Positions 18,917 through 27,790 are shown, numbered from the stretch's first letter. The stretch: 64,000 nucleotides of DNA from Saprospiraceae bacterium (GCA_019187225.1 JABAQQ010000004.1:98904-162903); one strand, 5' to 3'. Notes: generated by a model not told the origin, from the sequence alone. A program made the numbers and translations.

Positions 18917-19017
18917 AATGCCGATTACAGGATTGTTGATTTTAGAAGTGCCGGGCGTGACAACAAATAATCACGCTCTCAGCTACATCTAAAATCAACG
19001 ATCCTGTAATCGGCAAT
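18917..19017. repeat. Long hairpin (30-bp arms) between convergent genes
   Basis: Arms 18917-18946 and 18988-19017 are inverted copies with 28 of 30 bases matching (AATGCCGATTACAGGATTG... against its partner). The 41-base loop is GC-rich in part. Starts seven bases after the stop of the adhesin gene and faces the stop of the LEA-like gene, so it could end transcription from both sides, although there is no clean T-run. Shares the words AAAATCAAC and AATCGGCAATCGTAA with the hairpin at 34178-34252. Confidence 0.8.
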
Positions 19018-19049
19018 CGTAAATCATAAAATTCCTTAAAGGATCCCTC

Positions 19050-19454
19050 TTACGCCGTCTTGCTTTCATCTGCGTCTTTATCCTTCCCGGTCAGGAACTG
19101 GCGGGCGTCGTCCGTTTTTTCGGCTGCATAATCTTTGGCTTTTTCCCAAAAGTCTTTGCCTTTTTCGCTTACTTCGGCCATTTCTTCTTTGGCTTCGCCG
19201 TAGATTTCCTTGGCCTTATCGGAAATATAGCCCAGCGCCCCGCCTTCGTGGGTGGCCATTTTTTCGCGCAGGGCTTTTAATTCGGCAGCGGCTTCTGCGG
19301 CTTCTTCTTTGCCTTCGGCGGCTAATTTTTCGGCCTTCGCGCTCAGTTCCGCAAATTTTTCCGAAGCGGTTCCTTTGAGTTCCTCGTAAGTGACGCCCGC
19401 TTTTTCAAGGGCTACTTTCGCTTTGTCGGACAGGTTTTTCCAAAAGTCTTCCAT
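19050..19454 (-). CDS. LEA/apolipoprotein-like amphipathic helical protein
   Basis: 134 residues, very rich in Lys, Glu and Ala with almost no loops: KAKVALEKAGVTYEELKGTA, KAEKLAAEGKEEAAEAAAEL, EIYGEAKEEMAEVSEKGKDF, WEKAKDYAAEKTDDARQFLT. The 11-residue periodicity is that of LEA group 3 or YtxH-tail proteins; there is no membrane segment. It opens MEDFWKNLSDKAKVALEKAG. Such proteins protect membranes or proteins during drying, osmotic or oxidative stress; this is known for the class and only inferred here. A TACATTCG sequence, one base off the -7 consensus, lies about 40 bases upstream. Confidence 0.72.
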   Translation of the reverse strand: MEDFWKNLSDKAKVALEKAGVTYEELKGTASEKFAELSAKAEKLAAEGKEEAAEAAAELKALREKMATHEGGALGYISDKAKEIYGEAKEEMAEVSEKGKDFWEKAKDYAAEKTDDARQFLTGKDKDADESKTA

Positions 19455-19568
19455 ATTGTTTATTTTGTTTTGTGAACGATTGAGGCTGCGAATGTAAGGA
19501 TGAGCAGCGTCATTTCCAAGTTGATTCTTATCAACAGGGGGAAACGTATGAGACAGCGTCCCCGTAAT

Positions 19569-20801
19569 TCAACTCTTCTCCTCCCATATCTGCGCCAGAT
19601 GCACGATCGTTTCCGCGGCTTTGTCCATATCCTGCACGGAGACCCATTCCTGTTTGGAGTGGAAAGCGTGTTCACCGGCGAAAAGATTGGGGCACGGCAG
19701 TCCCATAAACGACAGCCTGGAACCGTCGGTGCCGCCCCGGATGGAGCTTTTTACCGGGTTTTTGAATCCGGCGCGCTGCAAGGCCTCGATGGCATGGTCC
19801 ACCACCTGAGGATGCCGGCGCAGCACTTTGCCCATATTGCGGTATTGCACCGTGAGGTTGATTTCCGCGCGGGAATTGGGGAATGACTTCAACACGCCGT
19901 CCACTATTTTTTGCAGAGTTTTGGCGTGGCGTTTCAGGCCGCTTTCCGTGAAATCCCGGATGATGAGTTTGATCGTGGCTTTTTCCAGGTTGCCCTCGAA
20001 ATGGACGGGATGGATGAAGCCCTGCCGGCCTTCGGTGTGTTCGGGGCTGAGTTTGTCGGGAAATTTGGCGACGATACGGGCCGCGATTTTCAGGGCGTTT
20101 TCCATTTTTCCTTTGGCAAAACCGGGATGGGCAGACACGCCGTATACGGTCACTGTGGCCGCATCGGCGCTGAAAGTCTCGTCCTCGATGCTGCCGGCAG
20201 TTTCTCCGTCAATGGTGTAGCCAAAACGCGCGCCGAGTTTTTTCATGTCCACTTTGTCCACCCCGCGGCCGATCTCCTCGTCGGGTGTGAAGAGGATGCG
20301 GATCTTGCCGTGTTTCAGGTTTTTGTCGTTCAGCAAAGTATGCGCGGCGTCCATGATAGCGGCGACGCCGGCTTTGTTGTCGGCGCCAAGCAGCGTCGTG
20401 CCGCTCGCCGTAATGATGTCGTTGCCGATCTGGTGCTTCAGGTCTTCGTGCTCGGCCATCCGGATGACCACTGATGGGTCGTCGGGCAGCACCAGATCCT
20501 GGCCTTTGTATTTGGCGTGCACGATGGGTTTCACGCCCGCGCCGGAGCAGTCGGGCGACGTATCCACGTGCGAACAAAAGCACAGTACCGGAACTTTTTT
20601 GTCTGTATTGGCAGGGATGGTGGCATAGACGTAGCCGTGCTCGTCGAGTTCGGTATCGGTGACGCCCATTGCTTTCAACTCATCCACGAGCAGGCGGCTC
20701 AGATTTTTTTGTTTTTCCGTGCTGGGGCAGGTCGGGCTGTTGGGATCGCTCTGGGTATCGATGGTGACGTAGCGGAGAAAACGCTCTTTGGCAGTGTGCA
20801 T
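19569..20801 (-). CDS. pepT: Peptidase T (tripeptide aminopeptidase)
   Basis: 410 residues, the family's usual length. Cytosolic M20B zinc peptidase that removes the N-terminal residue of tripeptides. Visible motifs: CSHVDTSPD (His78 and catalytic Asp80), GADNKAG (Asp141 bridging two zincs), DEEIGRG (catalytic Glu175 and ligand Glu176), IDGETAG (Asp ligand) and RGGTDGSRLSF near the C-terminus. The N-terminus MHTAKERFLRYVTIDTQSDP is typical for PepT, which fixes the start; the open frame upstream is made of the GGATTGCGGATTTC word repeat and is not part of the gene. The ATG follows directly on that repeat. Confidence 0.95.
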   Translation of the reverse strand: MHTAKERFLRYVTIDTQSDPNSPTCPSTEKQKNLSRLLVDELKAMGVTDTELDEHGYVYATIPANTDKKVPVLCFCSHVDTSPDCSGAGVKPIVHAKYKGQDLVLPDDPSVVIRMAEHEDLKHQIGNDIITASGTTLLGADNKAGVAAIMDAAHTLLNDKNLKHGKIRILFTPDEEIGRGVDKVDMKKLGARFGYTIDGETAGSIEDETFSADAATVTVYGVSAHPGFAKGKMENALKIAARIVAKFPDKLSPEHTEGRQGFIHPVHFEGNLEKATIKLIIRDFTESGLKRHAKTLQKIVDGVLKSFPNSRAEINLTVQYRNMGKVLRRHPQVVDHAIEALQRAGFKNPVKSSIRGGTDGSRLSFMGLPCPNLFAGEHAFHSKQEWVSVQDMDKAAETIVHLAQIWEEKS

Positions 20802-20925
20802 GGATTGCGGATTTCGGATTGCGGATTTCGGATTGCGGATTGCGGCGCGAAGTTCAGCATTCATTCTGAAATCCGAAATCCGCAATCCGAAATCTGCAAT
20901 CATAAATCCGCAATCCGAAATCCAA
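20802..20925. repeat. GGATTGCGGATTTC word hairpin filling the protease-pepT gap
   Basis: Left arm 20802-20845 repeats GGATTGCGGATTTC about three times; right arm 20873-20925 repeats its complement (GAAATCCGCAATCC, GAAATCTGCAATC, AAATCCGCAATCCG). Together they can form a long stem with a 25-base loop. On the coding strand the element follows directly on the TGA of the protease gene and stops directly at the ATG of pepT, so it makes up the whole spacer. Confidence 0.85.
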
Positions 20926-22836
20926 TCACTGTCCGGGTAAAGCGGTATTGTTCGCATCCCCCGTCTTGACGCCTCTGAAATTACCACCCGTGTAGTCGCC
21001 CTGCAGATTCAGGATCGAAATGACTTCCGGCGGCAAATTACCGGAGAAAGGTTGGCCCGGATCGGGGAAAGAGGCAGCCAGGGGGAAAAACCGCCAGGAG
21101 GTGTTGTTCGGATAGACGGTGTAAATGCCGAGTATGAGTTTCCGTATCTCCACGATATCGAAGGTGGTCACCGAATTGCTTTTGTTGGCGTCGGAAGCAA
21201 TGATCTTCCAGGGACTGTCGAGCGGTTCGAGGCCGAGTATGTGTTTGGACATCAGCACCAGGTCAAAAGTGCTGACGCCGTTCAGGTCGTTGGTGTCGAG
21301 GGAAGCGGCAACGGTATAGTTGCCGCCGACTGGAATATTCGTGAATGTGTAGTTCCCGGCGGAATCGGTGTACACTGTCGCGCTGGCCCCACCGGTGATC
21401 GTCATTTTCACGTTGGGCATAGGTTGCCCCCAATGGGTTTGCACGTTGCCGCTGACGCTGAACAGTTGCGGCGTAGGCTGCGGGTATCCGTTTTGGGTTG
21501 CGGGATTCAGGTTGTTCGGGTCGAGCCATTCGCGCAGGCGGTGCTGCGGGTCAATGCCCTGATCCCAGGAAAGGTCGAAACGGCCCCAGTACGGGACGTT
21601 GTTGAGGCAGGGGTTCATCTGGTTGACGCTGCCGCCGTGCAGTTGGCCGACGATGCGCCGGTTCGGGTCGAACAAGGGACTGCCCGAAGAGCCCGGCTGG
21701 AAAATGCCGTAATCGGGCACGGTTTTCCAATGGCTGCGCGGCGGGCTGATGCCAAAAATACCGGACCAGTTGAGCGCCAAAGGGTGGATGACCGCCGCTC
21801 CCGAATCCACCGTGATCTTTTTGATGTCGCCCTGGGGGTGATGGATAAAAGTCGTGTAAGCCGCCGGTGTGGAATCGCGCGTCCAGCCGTTGAAATACAA
21901 GCCGTAGTTGCCGGGCAAAGGATTCAGTTTCAGCAACATAAAATCGGTTTCCTGCCGGAAGGCGATGCGCTCGCAGCCGAGTGCCGATTTCGCGGCAGGT
22001 TCGTTGGCGGGGTTGTCGCAGCCGGCTGCTTCATAATCGAAGTCGAAAACCCACTGGTCGAAGTCGGGGTTCTGTCCGATCAGCTGGCAGTGGTGGGCGC
22101 TCAGAAAATAGGGTTCGGCCGTACCCGATGTGTTGGCGACCAGGGTGCCGGAACACCAGCCCGCGCCATTGGAGAAGATCATCAGGATACGCGCCACGCC
22201 TTTCTTTTCGGTCTGCCAGGCGGCTCCTGTGGGACAATTGACGTTGATGTTGCAGGGCAAGGCGTCGCCGAAATCGAGCAGCCCGGCGGGATCGTAGGCG
22301 ATATCGGCGCGATTCAGATGGATTTGTGCCTGTCCTTTGACATTTGCGGGTTCGTAGTATTCGAGCCGCACCGTTTCGCCGGGCAATACGCCGACGGTGA
22401 ATTTGCCGGAAGGAATACAACTCCGGTCTGTGTATGCTCCTTTAATGATTTTTCCATCCGGCGAATACGCGAAAAAGCGGCTTCCCGGCGGCAGGTGGAA
22501 TTGGTCGAACAACAGCACCAAACCCAGCGCGCCGGGCGATTGCAGGGCGCATTGCCACACACGGTCGCCATTCGGCAGGTCCGTCCAGGCGCCCGCATTG
22601 TCCGGCGATATATCCGCTGCGACGGGCGCCGCGAAGCGGTTTTGCCCCGGTGTGCGCGCGTCTTCCTCCCGCACTTGTTGCACGTCGAGCGCGGGCAGCG
22701 CGACCGCTGCAGGCATTTTTCCGGATAAAAGAGATTGATTTTCAGGCAACAACGCCAGCGGTTTACCGCCGTCGCTGATCTGTGCGCCAGCGCAAAACGC
22801 CGGAAGCAGGGCGAGCAAGGTAAGTCGGTTTCGCAT
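20926..22836 (-). CDS. Secreted trypsin-like serine protease (lysyl endopeptidase-like) with dockerin-like tail
   Basis: 636 residues with signal peptide (MRNRLTLLALLPAFCAGAQ). The protease core lies at about residues 205-450: LSAHHC (His near 245), TDFMLLKL (Asp near 297) and QPGSSGSPLFD (Ser near 384) form the catalytic triad, with cysteines as in lysyl endopeptidases. A carboxypeptidase-regulatory-like beta domain follows (VSGNVQTHWGQPMPNVKMTI, YTDSAGNYTFTNIPVGGNY), then two dockerin-like segments (DLNGVSTFDLVLMSKHILGL, DANKSNSVTTFDIVEIRKLI). The protein ends abruptly GVKTGDANNTALPGQ with no sorting domain, and its TGA sits at the edge of the word repeat. Either a shorter natural form or a lost C-terminus. 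Function: extracellular or periplasmic proteolysis. Confidence 0.85.
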   Translation of the reverse strand: MRNRLTLLALLPAFCAGAQISDGGKPLALLPENQSLLSGKMPAAVALPALDVQQVREEDARTPGQNRFAAPVAADISPDNAGAWTDLPNGDRVWQCALQSPGALGLVLLFDQFHLPPGSRFFAYSPDGKIIKGAYTDRSCIPSGKFTVGVLPGETVRLEYYEPANVKGQAQIHLNRADIAYDPAGLLDFGDALPCNINVNCPTGAAWQTEKKGVARILMIFSNGAGWCSGTLVANTSGTAEPYFLSAHHCQLIGQNPDFDQWVFDFDYEAAGCDNPANEPAAKSALGCERIAFRQETDFMLLKLNPLPGNYGLYFNGWTRDSTPAAYTTFIHHPQGDIKKITVDSGAAVIHPLALNWSGIFGISPPRSHWKTVPDYGIFQPGSSGSPLFDPNRRIVGQLHGGSVNQMNPCLNNVPYWGRFDLSWDQGIDPQHRLREWLDPNNLNPATQNGYPQPTPQLFSVSGNVQTHWGQPMPNVKMTITGGASATVYTDSAGNYTFTNIPVGGNYTVAASLDTNDLNGVSTFDLVLMSKHILGLEPLDSPWKIIASDANKSNSVTTFDIVEIRKLILGIYTVYPNNTSWRFFPLAASFPDPGQPFSGNLPPEVISILNLQGDYTGGNFRGVKTGDANNTALPGQ

Positions 22837-23009
22837 GAGACACGGGATGGATTGGTGATTGGTTGAATCGGGATTAGGGATTGGGAATTAGGAATGATCG
22901 CACTTTTGAAAGAAAAAGCAATCAAAAATCGGCCCAAAATAAGGAGAATGGCGACTCCCGTGATCGCCGGTAGGGTGCCAACGATAGCAAAGAAGGAAAA
23001 CAGAACGCG

Positions 23010-24512
23010 CTATCGAGCAATGACCACTTTCCGGCGCAGCAGCGCGCCTCCCAGCGTTCGCACCTCCAGAAAATATACCCCGCTCCCCAGACCGGCAATC
23101 GAAATCTCCGTTTGCCCGATGATCCGCTCCTGTCGCGCTACCTGCCCTTGCGGGGTGTACAGGACGATTTCAAGGCCGGATGGGGATGGCGATTCTATAT
23201 GGATGAAGTCGCTGGCTGGATTAGGCCATACTCGAAGCGGACCTTTCGTACGGGGTATCTCCGGCGTCGCCACTGTCCCGCAATACAAAGTGTCTAAGCA
23301 CCCATCGTTGGTCACTTTCACCAACCAGCAATAGTCGGTATTGCCCTCATTGGTCGTGCCGCCCGCCACAATACTGCTGCTGGACAACACACCCACACCG
23401 CCGAAAAAACCGCTGTTGGTGTAGTACAGCGGCAGGAAAGGCGCGTTTATTTTCCGCTCCCAGATGCTGTCGCCTTCGGGCGAGAATTTGTAGAGCCAGC
23501 CCACGCGGCGGGTGGGATCGTCGCCATCCTTCACTAAGGTTTCGCCCGCGCCGATGTAATGGCCGTCGGCAGTGGGGGCGAAATCCCACAACTGAACCAT
23601 GGCATACAAGGCCCGAATACTTCCAAAATGGCTGACCCATTGAATCTGGAAATCAGAATCTAATTTTGACAGGGTAGGCTGGACTAATATAGTGTTGCCA
23701 ATCTTGGCAGATACATACAAACCATAAACTATAATATTGCCATCCTCTACTGATACTATTTTTCGATTATAACCTATTTCAGGCTCCACGGGCGATTCCC
23801 AATATCCAATTTCTGCTCCTTCCAAATCGAACAATAAAAAAGAAGTAAAGCCTTGTGTTTGAGCAGAATTCGATTCAGTAACAACACCTGCAACATAAGT
23901 AGAGTCATTGATTTTTCTCATATCCTGAATCGTGGTGGAGTAATCACTATATTCTACATATTTAAACCAAACAGTGTTCCCCTGTTTATCCACATACCGG
24001 ATAAAGCCGTCATCATAGTAGTCGGGCCGCTGGATGGCGCCGTAGAGCAGGTAGCCTTCGGGCGTTTCTAATATCTTGTAAAAGTAATTGCTCAGGTTCA
24101 CCGTATCGGGGTATTCTTTAATGAATTCGAGCTGGAGGTTGTTGTTCAATTTGATCAAAAAAGCGCTTGTTCGTTCTACAGTAGCAGCTATGGCAGCGTA
24201 TCCACCGTCCGCAGTCTTAATAATGCCTCCCCATGCTTTGCCAACAGCCATCGCATCATCCAATGAATCCAGTATAATGTTGGAAGTCAAAACATTTCCA
24301 GATGAATCCAATTTTGCTATTACTACTCCTTGTTTCCACTCGATATTGTTATTGAATCCGATGCCTATTCCGGTGATAGTGTCATTATCCAATGTTATAT
24401 GCCTGAAATCCCCCTGAGGATATGGTAAGGATTTGGCGAGATTAAAGGTGTTTTGCCCACCCATTGGATAAAACCCGACAATAAATATAAAAACGACAAA
24501 AACTATTCTCAT
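23010..24512 (-). CDS. T9SS-secreted beta-propeller-like protein, cassette copy 1
   Basis: 500 residues. Signal peptide MRIVFVVFIFIVGFYPMGGQ. The body is made of repeats of the form KTADGGYAAIAAT, ETPEGYLLYGAIQ, YRYVDKQGNTVWFK-like strands (the delta-60/propeller pattern D-x-x-G-N). The C-terminus is a type A sorting domain: VWPNPASDFIHIESP, GLEIVLYTPQGQVARQ, GVYFLEVRTLGGALLRRKVV. It is a paralogue of the 504-residue protein at 54793-56307: both share NTFNLAKS/GFNKTYG starts, DNDTI, IIKTADGGY/IIKTTDGGY, KEYPDTVNLSNYFYKILETPEGYLL/KKYPPALTSGYRKVLELEDGYLI and the NDGCLDTL/KDGCMDTL motif before the sorting domain. Base composition is lower in GC in the middle part than in the 3' part. Ligand unknown. 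Confidence 0.82.
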   Translation of the reverse strand: MRIVFVVFIFIVGFYPMGGQNTFNLAKSLPYPQGDFRHITLDNDTITGIGIGFNNNIEWKQGVVIAKLDSSGNVLTSNIILDSLDDAMAVGKAWGGIIKTADGGYAAIAATVERTSAFLIKLNNNLQLEFIKEYPDTVNLSNYFYKILETPEGYLLYGAIQRPDYYDDGFIRYVDKQGNTVWFKYVEYSDYSTTIQDMRKINDSTYVAGVVTESNSAQTQGFTSFLLFDLEGAEIGYWESPVEPEIGYNRKIVSVEDGNIIVYGLYVSAKIGNTILVQPTLSKLDSDFQIQWVSHFGSIRALYAMVQLWDFAPTADGHYIGAGETLVKDGDDPTRRVGWLYKFSPEGDSIWERKINAPFLPLYYTNSGFFGGVGVLSSSSIVAGGTTNEGNTDYCWLVKVTNDGCLDTLYCGTVATPEIPRTKGPLRVWPNPASDFIHIESPSPSGLEIVLYTPQGQVARQERIIGQTEISIAGLGSGVYFLEVRTLGGALLRRKVVIAR

Positions 24513-24530
24513 GGCAACAAAAGATTAAAA

Positions 24531-24556
24531 GGGTATTGAACCGAAGTCCAATACCC
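24531..24556 (-). terminator. Intrinsic terminator after metalloprotease gene 1
   Basis: On the minus strand GGGTATTGGAC and GTTCAATACCC form an 11-bp stem (one G-U pair) capped by a UUCG tetraloop, followed by TTTTAATCTTTTG. It lies 20 bases after the stop of the metalloprotease and 19 before the ATG of the next gene, so it would cut or reduce transcription inside the cassette. Confidence 0.8.
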
Positions 24557-24576
24557 TGACAGGCAATTGATTGTTG

Positions 24577-27500
24577 TTAGTGGGAAACAACTACTTTTTG
24601 GGTGGATGTCAAACCCTGACCATAGTGGAATTCGACAAAATAAAGTCCGGGCATAAGTCGGCGGGTTTGAGTTGAAACGCTCGAGGACTGTTCAGGCAAC
24701 TCTATATCGTTGACTATCAGACCTTGCGTATTGTACAACCGAAGCCGTCCCGACGACAAAAGTGTAGGATATTCAATAGTTAAAACACTGTTTGCAGGAT
24801 TGGGGTAAATCTTTACGATTTCCTTTTTCCCGATTGAAGGGACAAAGGCTAAGGCAGGTCTATTTCCCCCTCCCGAACAATCGGGGCTATGTTCTATGCC
24901 ATTTCGCCAAAGAATGATTTCCGACAAAAAACCGGGTTCGTCGCAGTTCGATGCCCATGTTTTAAGGATTTCGAGGGTCAGATCCGGCAGTTTTTCCAAT
25001 TCGGTTCCTGTGGAAAGGTGGGCGCGCAGCGTGTCATAAACCTCGCCCAGGCGCTCAAATTCATCCTCCGTGCCTTCGTCCAATTCATATTTAAAGGGAA
25101 TCTGGCTCCACAGTGTGTCGAACGTCGCGTAATTGCCCGTAAAAAAATAGTGACGTGCTAAGCGCAGGTCAGCAGGATAAGTCTCTATCAAAGAGAGCCA
25201 TTGGATAAGAGAGTCCACTTCGATGTCTGTAGTATCGAGGCTGTACTGCATCAATACCCGGCTGCCGTCCCGGTTCATGGCGATGCGCAGGCGGCGGATC
25301 GCTTCGGCTTCGGCTTCCCGCTCTTCTTCATCGGTGATGTAAGGGAAGGCGGCTTTTTTGTCTATCCATTGCTGGCGGTTTTGGTGAAAACTTGTTTTCC
25401 AGACATTCACGTCTATCTCCGGGCAAGGAAAACAGGGCGGTTCCGTTTCGTCGCAGGCACCATTGGGTTGACTGACTGGCTCTCTTTTAAACCCACCAAG
25501 GTCCTCGCACGAATTATTTGGGTCGCCTGGTATGCCGGGGTCTTCCTGTGCAAGGCTATCATCATAGAAATAGTAATCGATTTCTAACCCCTGGTTCACG
25601 ATCGTACACACCGCAGTAGGGTCGCCTGAAAACGTATTGCCGGTAGGGCGTGTTTGGCCACTGAGTACTGTTTTCCCTTGCGTTTTTCTAATGCTACCGG
25701 AAGTGATCAGGAAATCGGTACTGAAATTCTGGTTTTTGTTGCACAGGTACAGCAATCCGTCGTTGTCGTAGCCGTTGTCGCCGGATGCCCGGTTGCCGAT
25801 AAACACCGTGGAGTAAGTGTTGTCAAAAATAACATTGCCCATGCCTTCGCCCAAAGCGATGCAGTCGGTGCCAATCAGCGTTTCCACCGGCGCTTCGGCC
25901 TCACCGGAGGCGAACTCGTTGTCATAAAACTCAAACCCGGTCGTGTTGCCTCTTATCTCCGCCCCGGTTATTTCCGGGAGCGCGGGACAATCATCCGGCT
26001 TTTTGACCGTAAACTCATTGCCATAAACCAAAAAACTGCCCGACGAGGTCAGTTCCAGCCCCTTGTAACACTGGCTGAAAAGACTATTGATAACGGACAT
26101 GGAACCGCTCAGTTCGCTCAATTGATCCGTCCGGATGCCTTTGTAGAGATTTTCAAAACGGCTGGACAGGGATACCCGGAAACCCGCGTTTTTGACATCT
26201 ATCCCGATGGCCCGTGCAGCAGGGTCCTCACATTCCGTCCTCAGGTCGCGGAAGTACCCGGCAGGAATACTCAAGCCTTTGACGGTATTGAGTTCCAGGT
26301 GAACGGGGCGTTGCGCGCCTCCCCTGTAATCGTCAGTAGTAGAGAAAAGCGGGTGAAAAAAGTAACTTTTATTGCTCGATGCGCCGATATAAGGGCCGAA
26401 ACGGATGCCGATGAGGTTATCTTTGATCTGACCGGAAATAATCTTGACGATACCGCCGCCCGAGCCTCCGACCGGGCCGTCGGCGTCGATGTCCTGTACG
26501 TCTATGCCGCAACGGGCATGTTCGACTTTGCCGGTATTTGTCACAATGACCTGGCCTTGATAGACAGGGTTTTGAGTGAGGTCCAATTGCGTCCCTTCCA
26601 CGATAACTCCGCGCCACAATTGATCGCAAGCCCCGGTAATGGTGGCGTTTACTTTCAGGGTCGCGCCGGGTTTTACCCGGATGACGGCATCGGGAAGCAT
26701 TTCGAGGGTAGAATCCACCTCATATTCGCCCGATTCGACGACGATATTACCTGAAGGGTTCGAAGGACTGTCGCCTGGGATTTCAGTATCTTTTATCAGA
26801 ATATTTTCAAGTATCGAAGAGTTATCGAGATAAACCCGCATTCGCCTGGCTTGCTCCGGCGTAAACTCCTTTCTGCAAGTCCCCGGGACGACGTAACTCA
26901 TGAAGTTAACAGCAAGCGACGGATCAATCCCGGAGTTTACCGGAACACAATCGCCACTTGTCGAGATCGTTTCTACGTTGTTATTGATGGGAGTATCATT
27001 CACATAATCCCCGCAGCAGTATCCCGGCGACACACCCGGAGGACAATCACAAGGCGTTTGGTCGCTTTGGAAACACCCGTTCGAGGCTTGATTACAAGCA
27101 GTCGAATTTGCACCGGGGTAAGTTTCATGTGATGTAAAAGTGTGCGATAGCCCCAAACAATGCCCGACTTCATGAATGACAGCTGCCGAATTGCTTGCAG
27201 CAACGTCATCTTCATCCATCCCCAACACATGACAGAATGTACTCGGCACACCATAACTTGCTCCACTTGCCTGTATATTCGAATCAGTTTCATCGAGAAT
27301 ATAAATATCCAAACCTTCATGAACAGACAGCGTATCTGCCGCCCGCAACAAAGTGACATCTATCGGATCAGACCCGAAATCAAATTCAAATATTTTATCC
27401 CGGTCATCCCCGCAGCCTTCCCCGGGATGAAAAAAAATGTTGAATTGATTGTAAACGGAATTAAGGTGGGTTATGACCTCCAATGCCTTCGCATCAGCCT

Positions 27501-27700
27501 CCTGAGCCGATATCCACGGGGTTGCAGGAGGGGGGGGGGACAATAAAATTGACATAAGTCCTGATGTGAAAAGGTCCGGACGGATCATCATGATAGGGAA
27601 GATAAAATTGCTCGCTTGGTACCTGGGCTATCAGGTTAATATCTGAATGAAAAGCAGGGAACAACAAAAACAAAATTCTTAATAATGGATGTATTTCCAT
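24577..27700 (-). CDS. M43 (pappalysin-like) metalloprotease with beta-helix and T9SS sorting domain, frameshifted in a C10 tract
   Basis: The N-terminus with signal peptide (MEIHPLLRILFLLFPAFHSD, 27700 to about 27540) and the 1,004-residue remainder are in different frames. The shift falls in a run of ten C on the coding strand (27530-27539). One C less would join them into about 1,040 residues (V-P-P-P-P-A-T-P). The protease domain has HEVGHCLGLSH (the metzincin HExxHxxGxxH) and a Met-turn NFMSYV. Right-handed beta-helix-like repeats follow (IVVESGEYEVD, GVIVEGTQLD, KVEHARCGIDV, SLFSQCYKGLELTSSGSFLVYGNEF), then a helical charged linker and a type A sorting domain (VKIYPNPANSVLTIEYP... GLYFVEFHYG). 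The inner ATG at 27591 lacks a signal peptide and would give a non-exported protein. Paralogue of 51322-54732. Phase-variable, broken or a sequencing error: undecided. Confidence 0.8.
27530..27539. repeat. Homopolymer tract C10/G10 inside metalloprotease gene
   Basis: Ten G on the plus strand (C10 in the coding strand) at the junction of the signal-peptide frame and the protease frame. Nine would restore the full reading frame. Confidence 0.9.
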
Positions 27701-27731
27701 TTTTTTAAAATATTTAGTTGCAAAAATCTAA

Positions 27732-27790
27732 TTAAAACGGGTTATATGCATCTGGATTGTTCACAAACGCTGTATCACTCAAAGAAAGTA
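27732..27790 (-). pseudogene. Relic tail of a second MauG/MbnH-like gene
   Basis: The minus strand reads LSDTAFVNNPDAYNPF-stop. The last residues of the intact di-heme gene next to it read LTDTAFVNNPDVQNPFQ-stop; 13 of 16 positions are identical at the protein level while many codons differ in the third position. So this is the end of a diverged paralogue whose remaining part is gone, not a fresh duplication. Upstream the similarity fades within about ten codons at the C9 tract (27803-27811) that borders the intact gene's stop. Confidence 0.75.

Noticed and set aside
20802-20987. N-terminal extension of pepT
   Set aside because: The open frame before MHTAKERF is the translation of the GGATTGCGGATTTC repeat; PepT length fits the inner ATG.
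21052-22728. 558-residue plus-strand frame antisense to the protease gene
   Set aside because: The minus-strand protein has a complete catalytic triad; the antisense frame has none of the marks of a protein.
23010-27700. Cassette 1 and 2 as a recent composite transposon
   Set aside because: The two copies are well diverged in protein sequence and no shared flanking repeats or transposase were seen.
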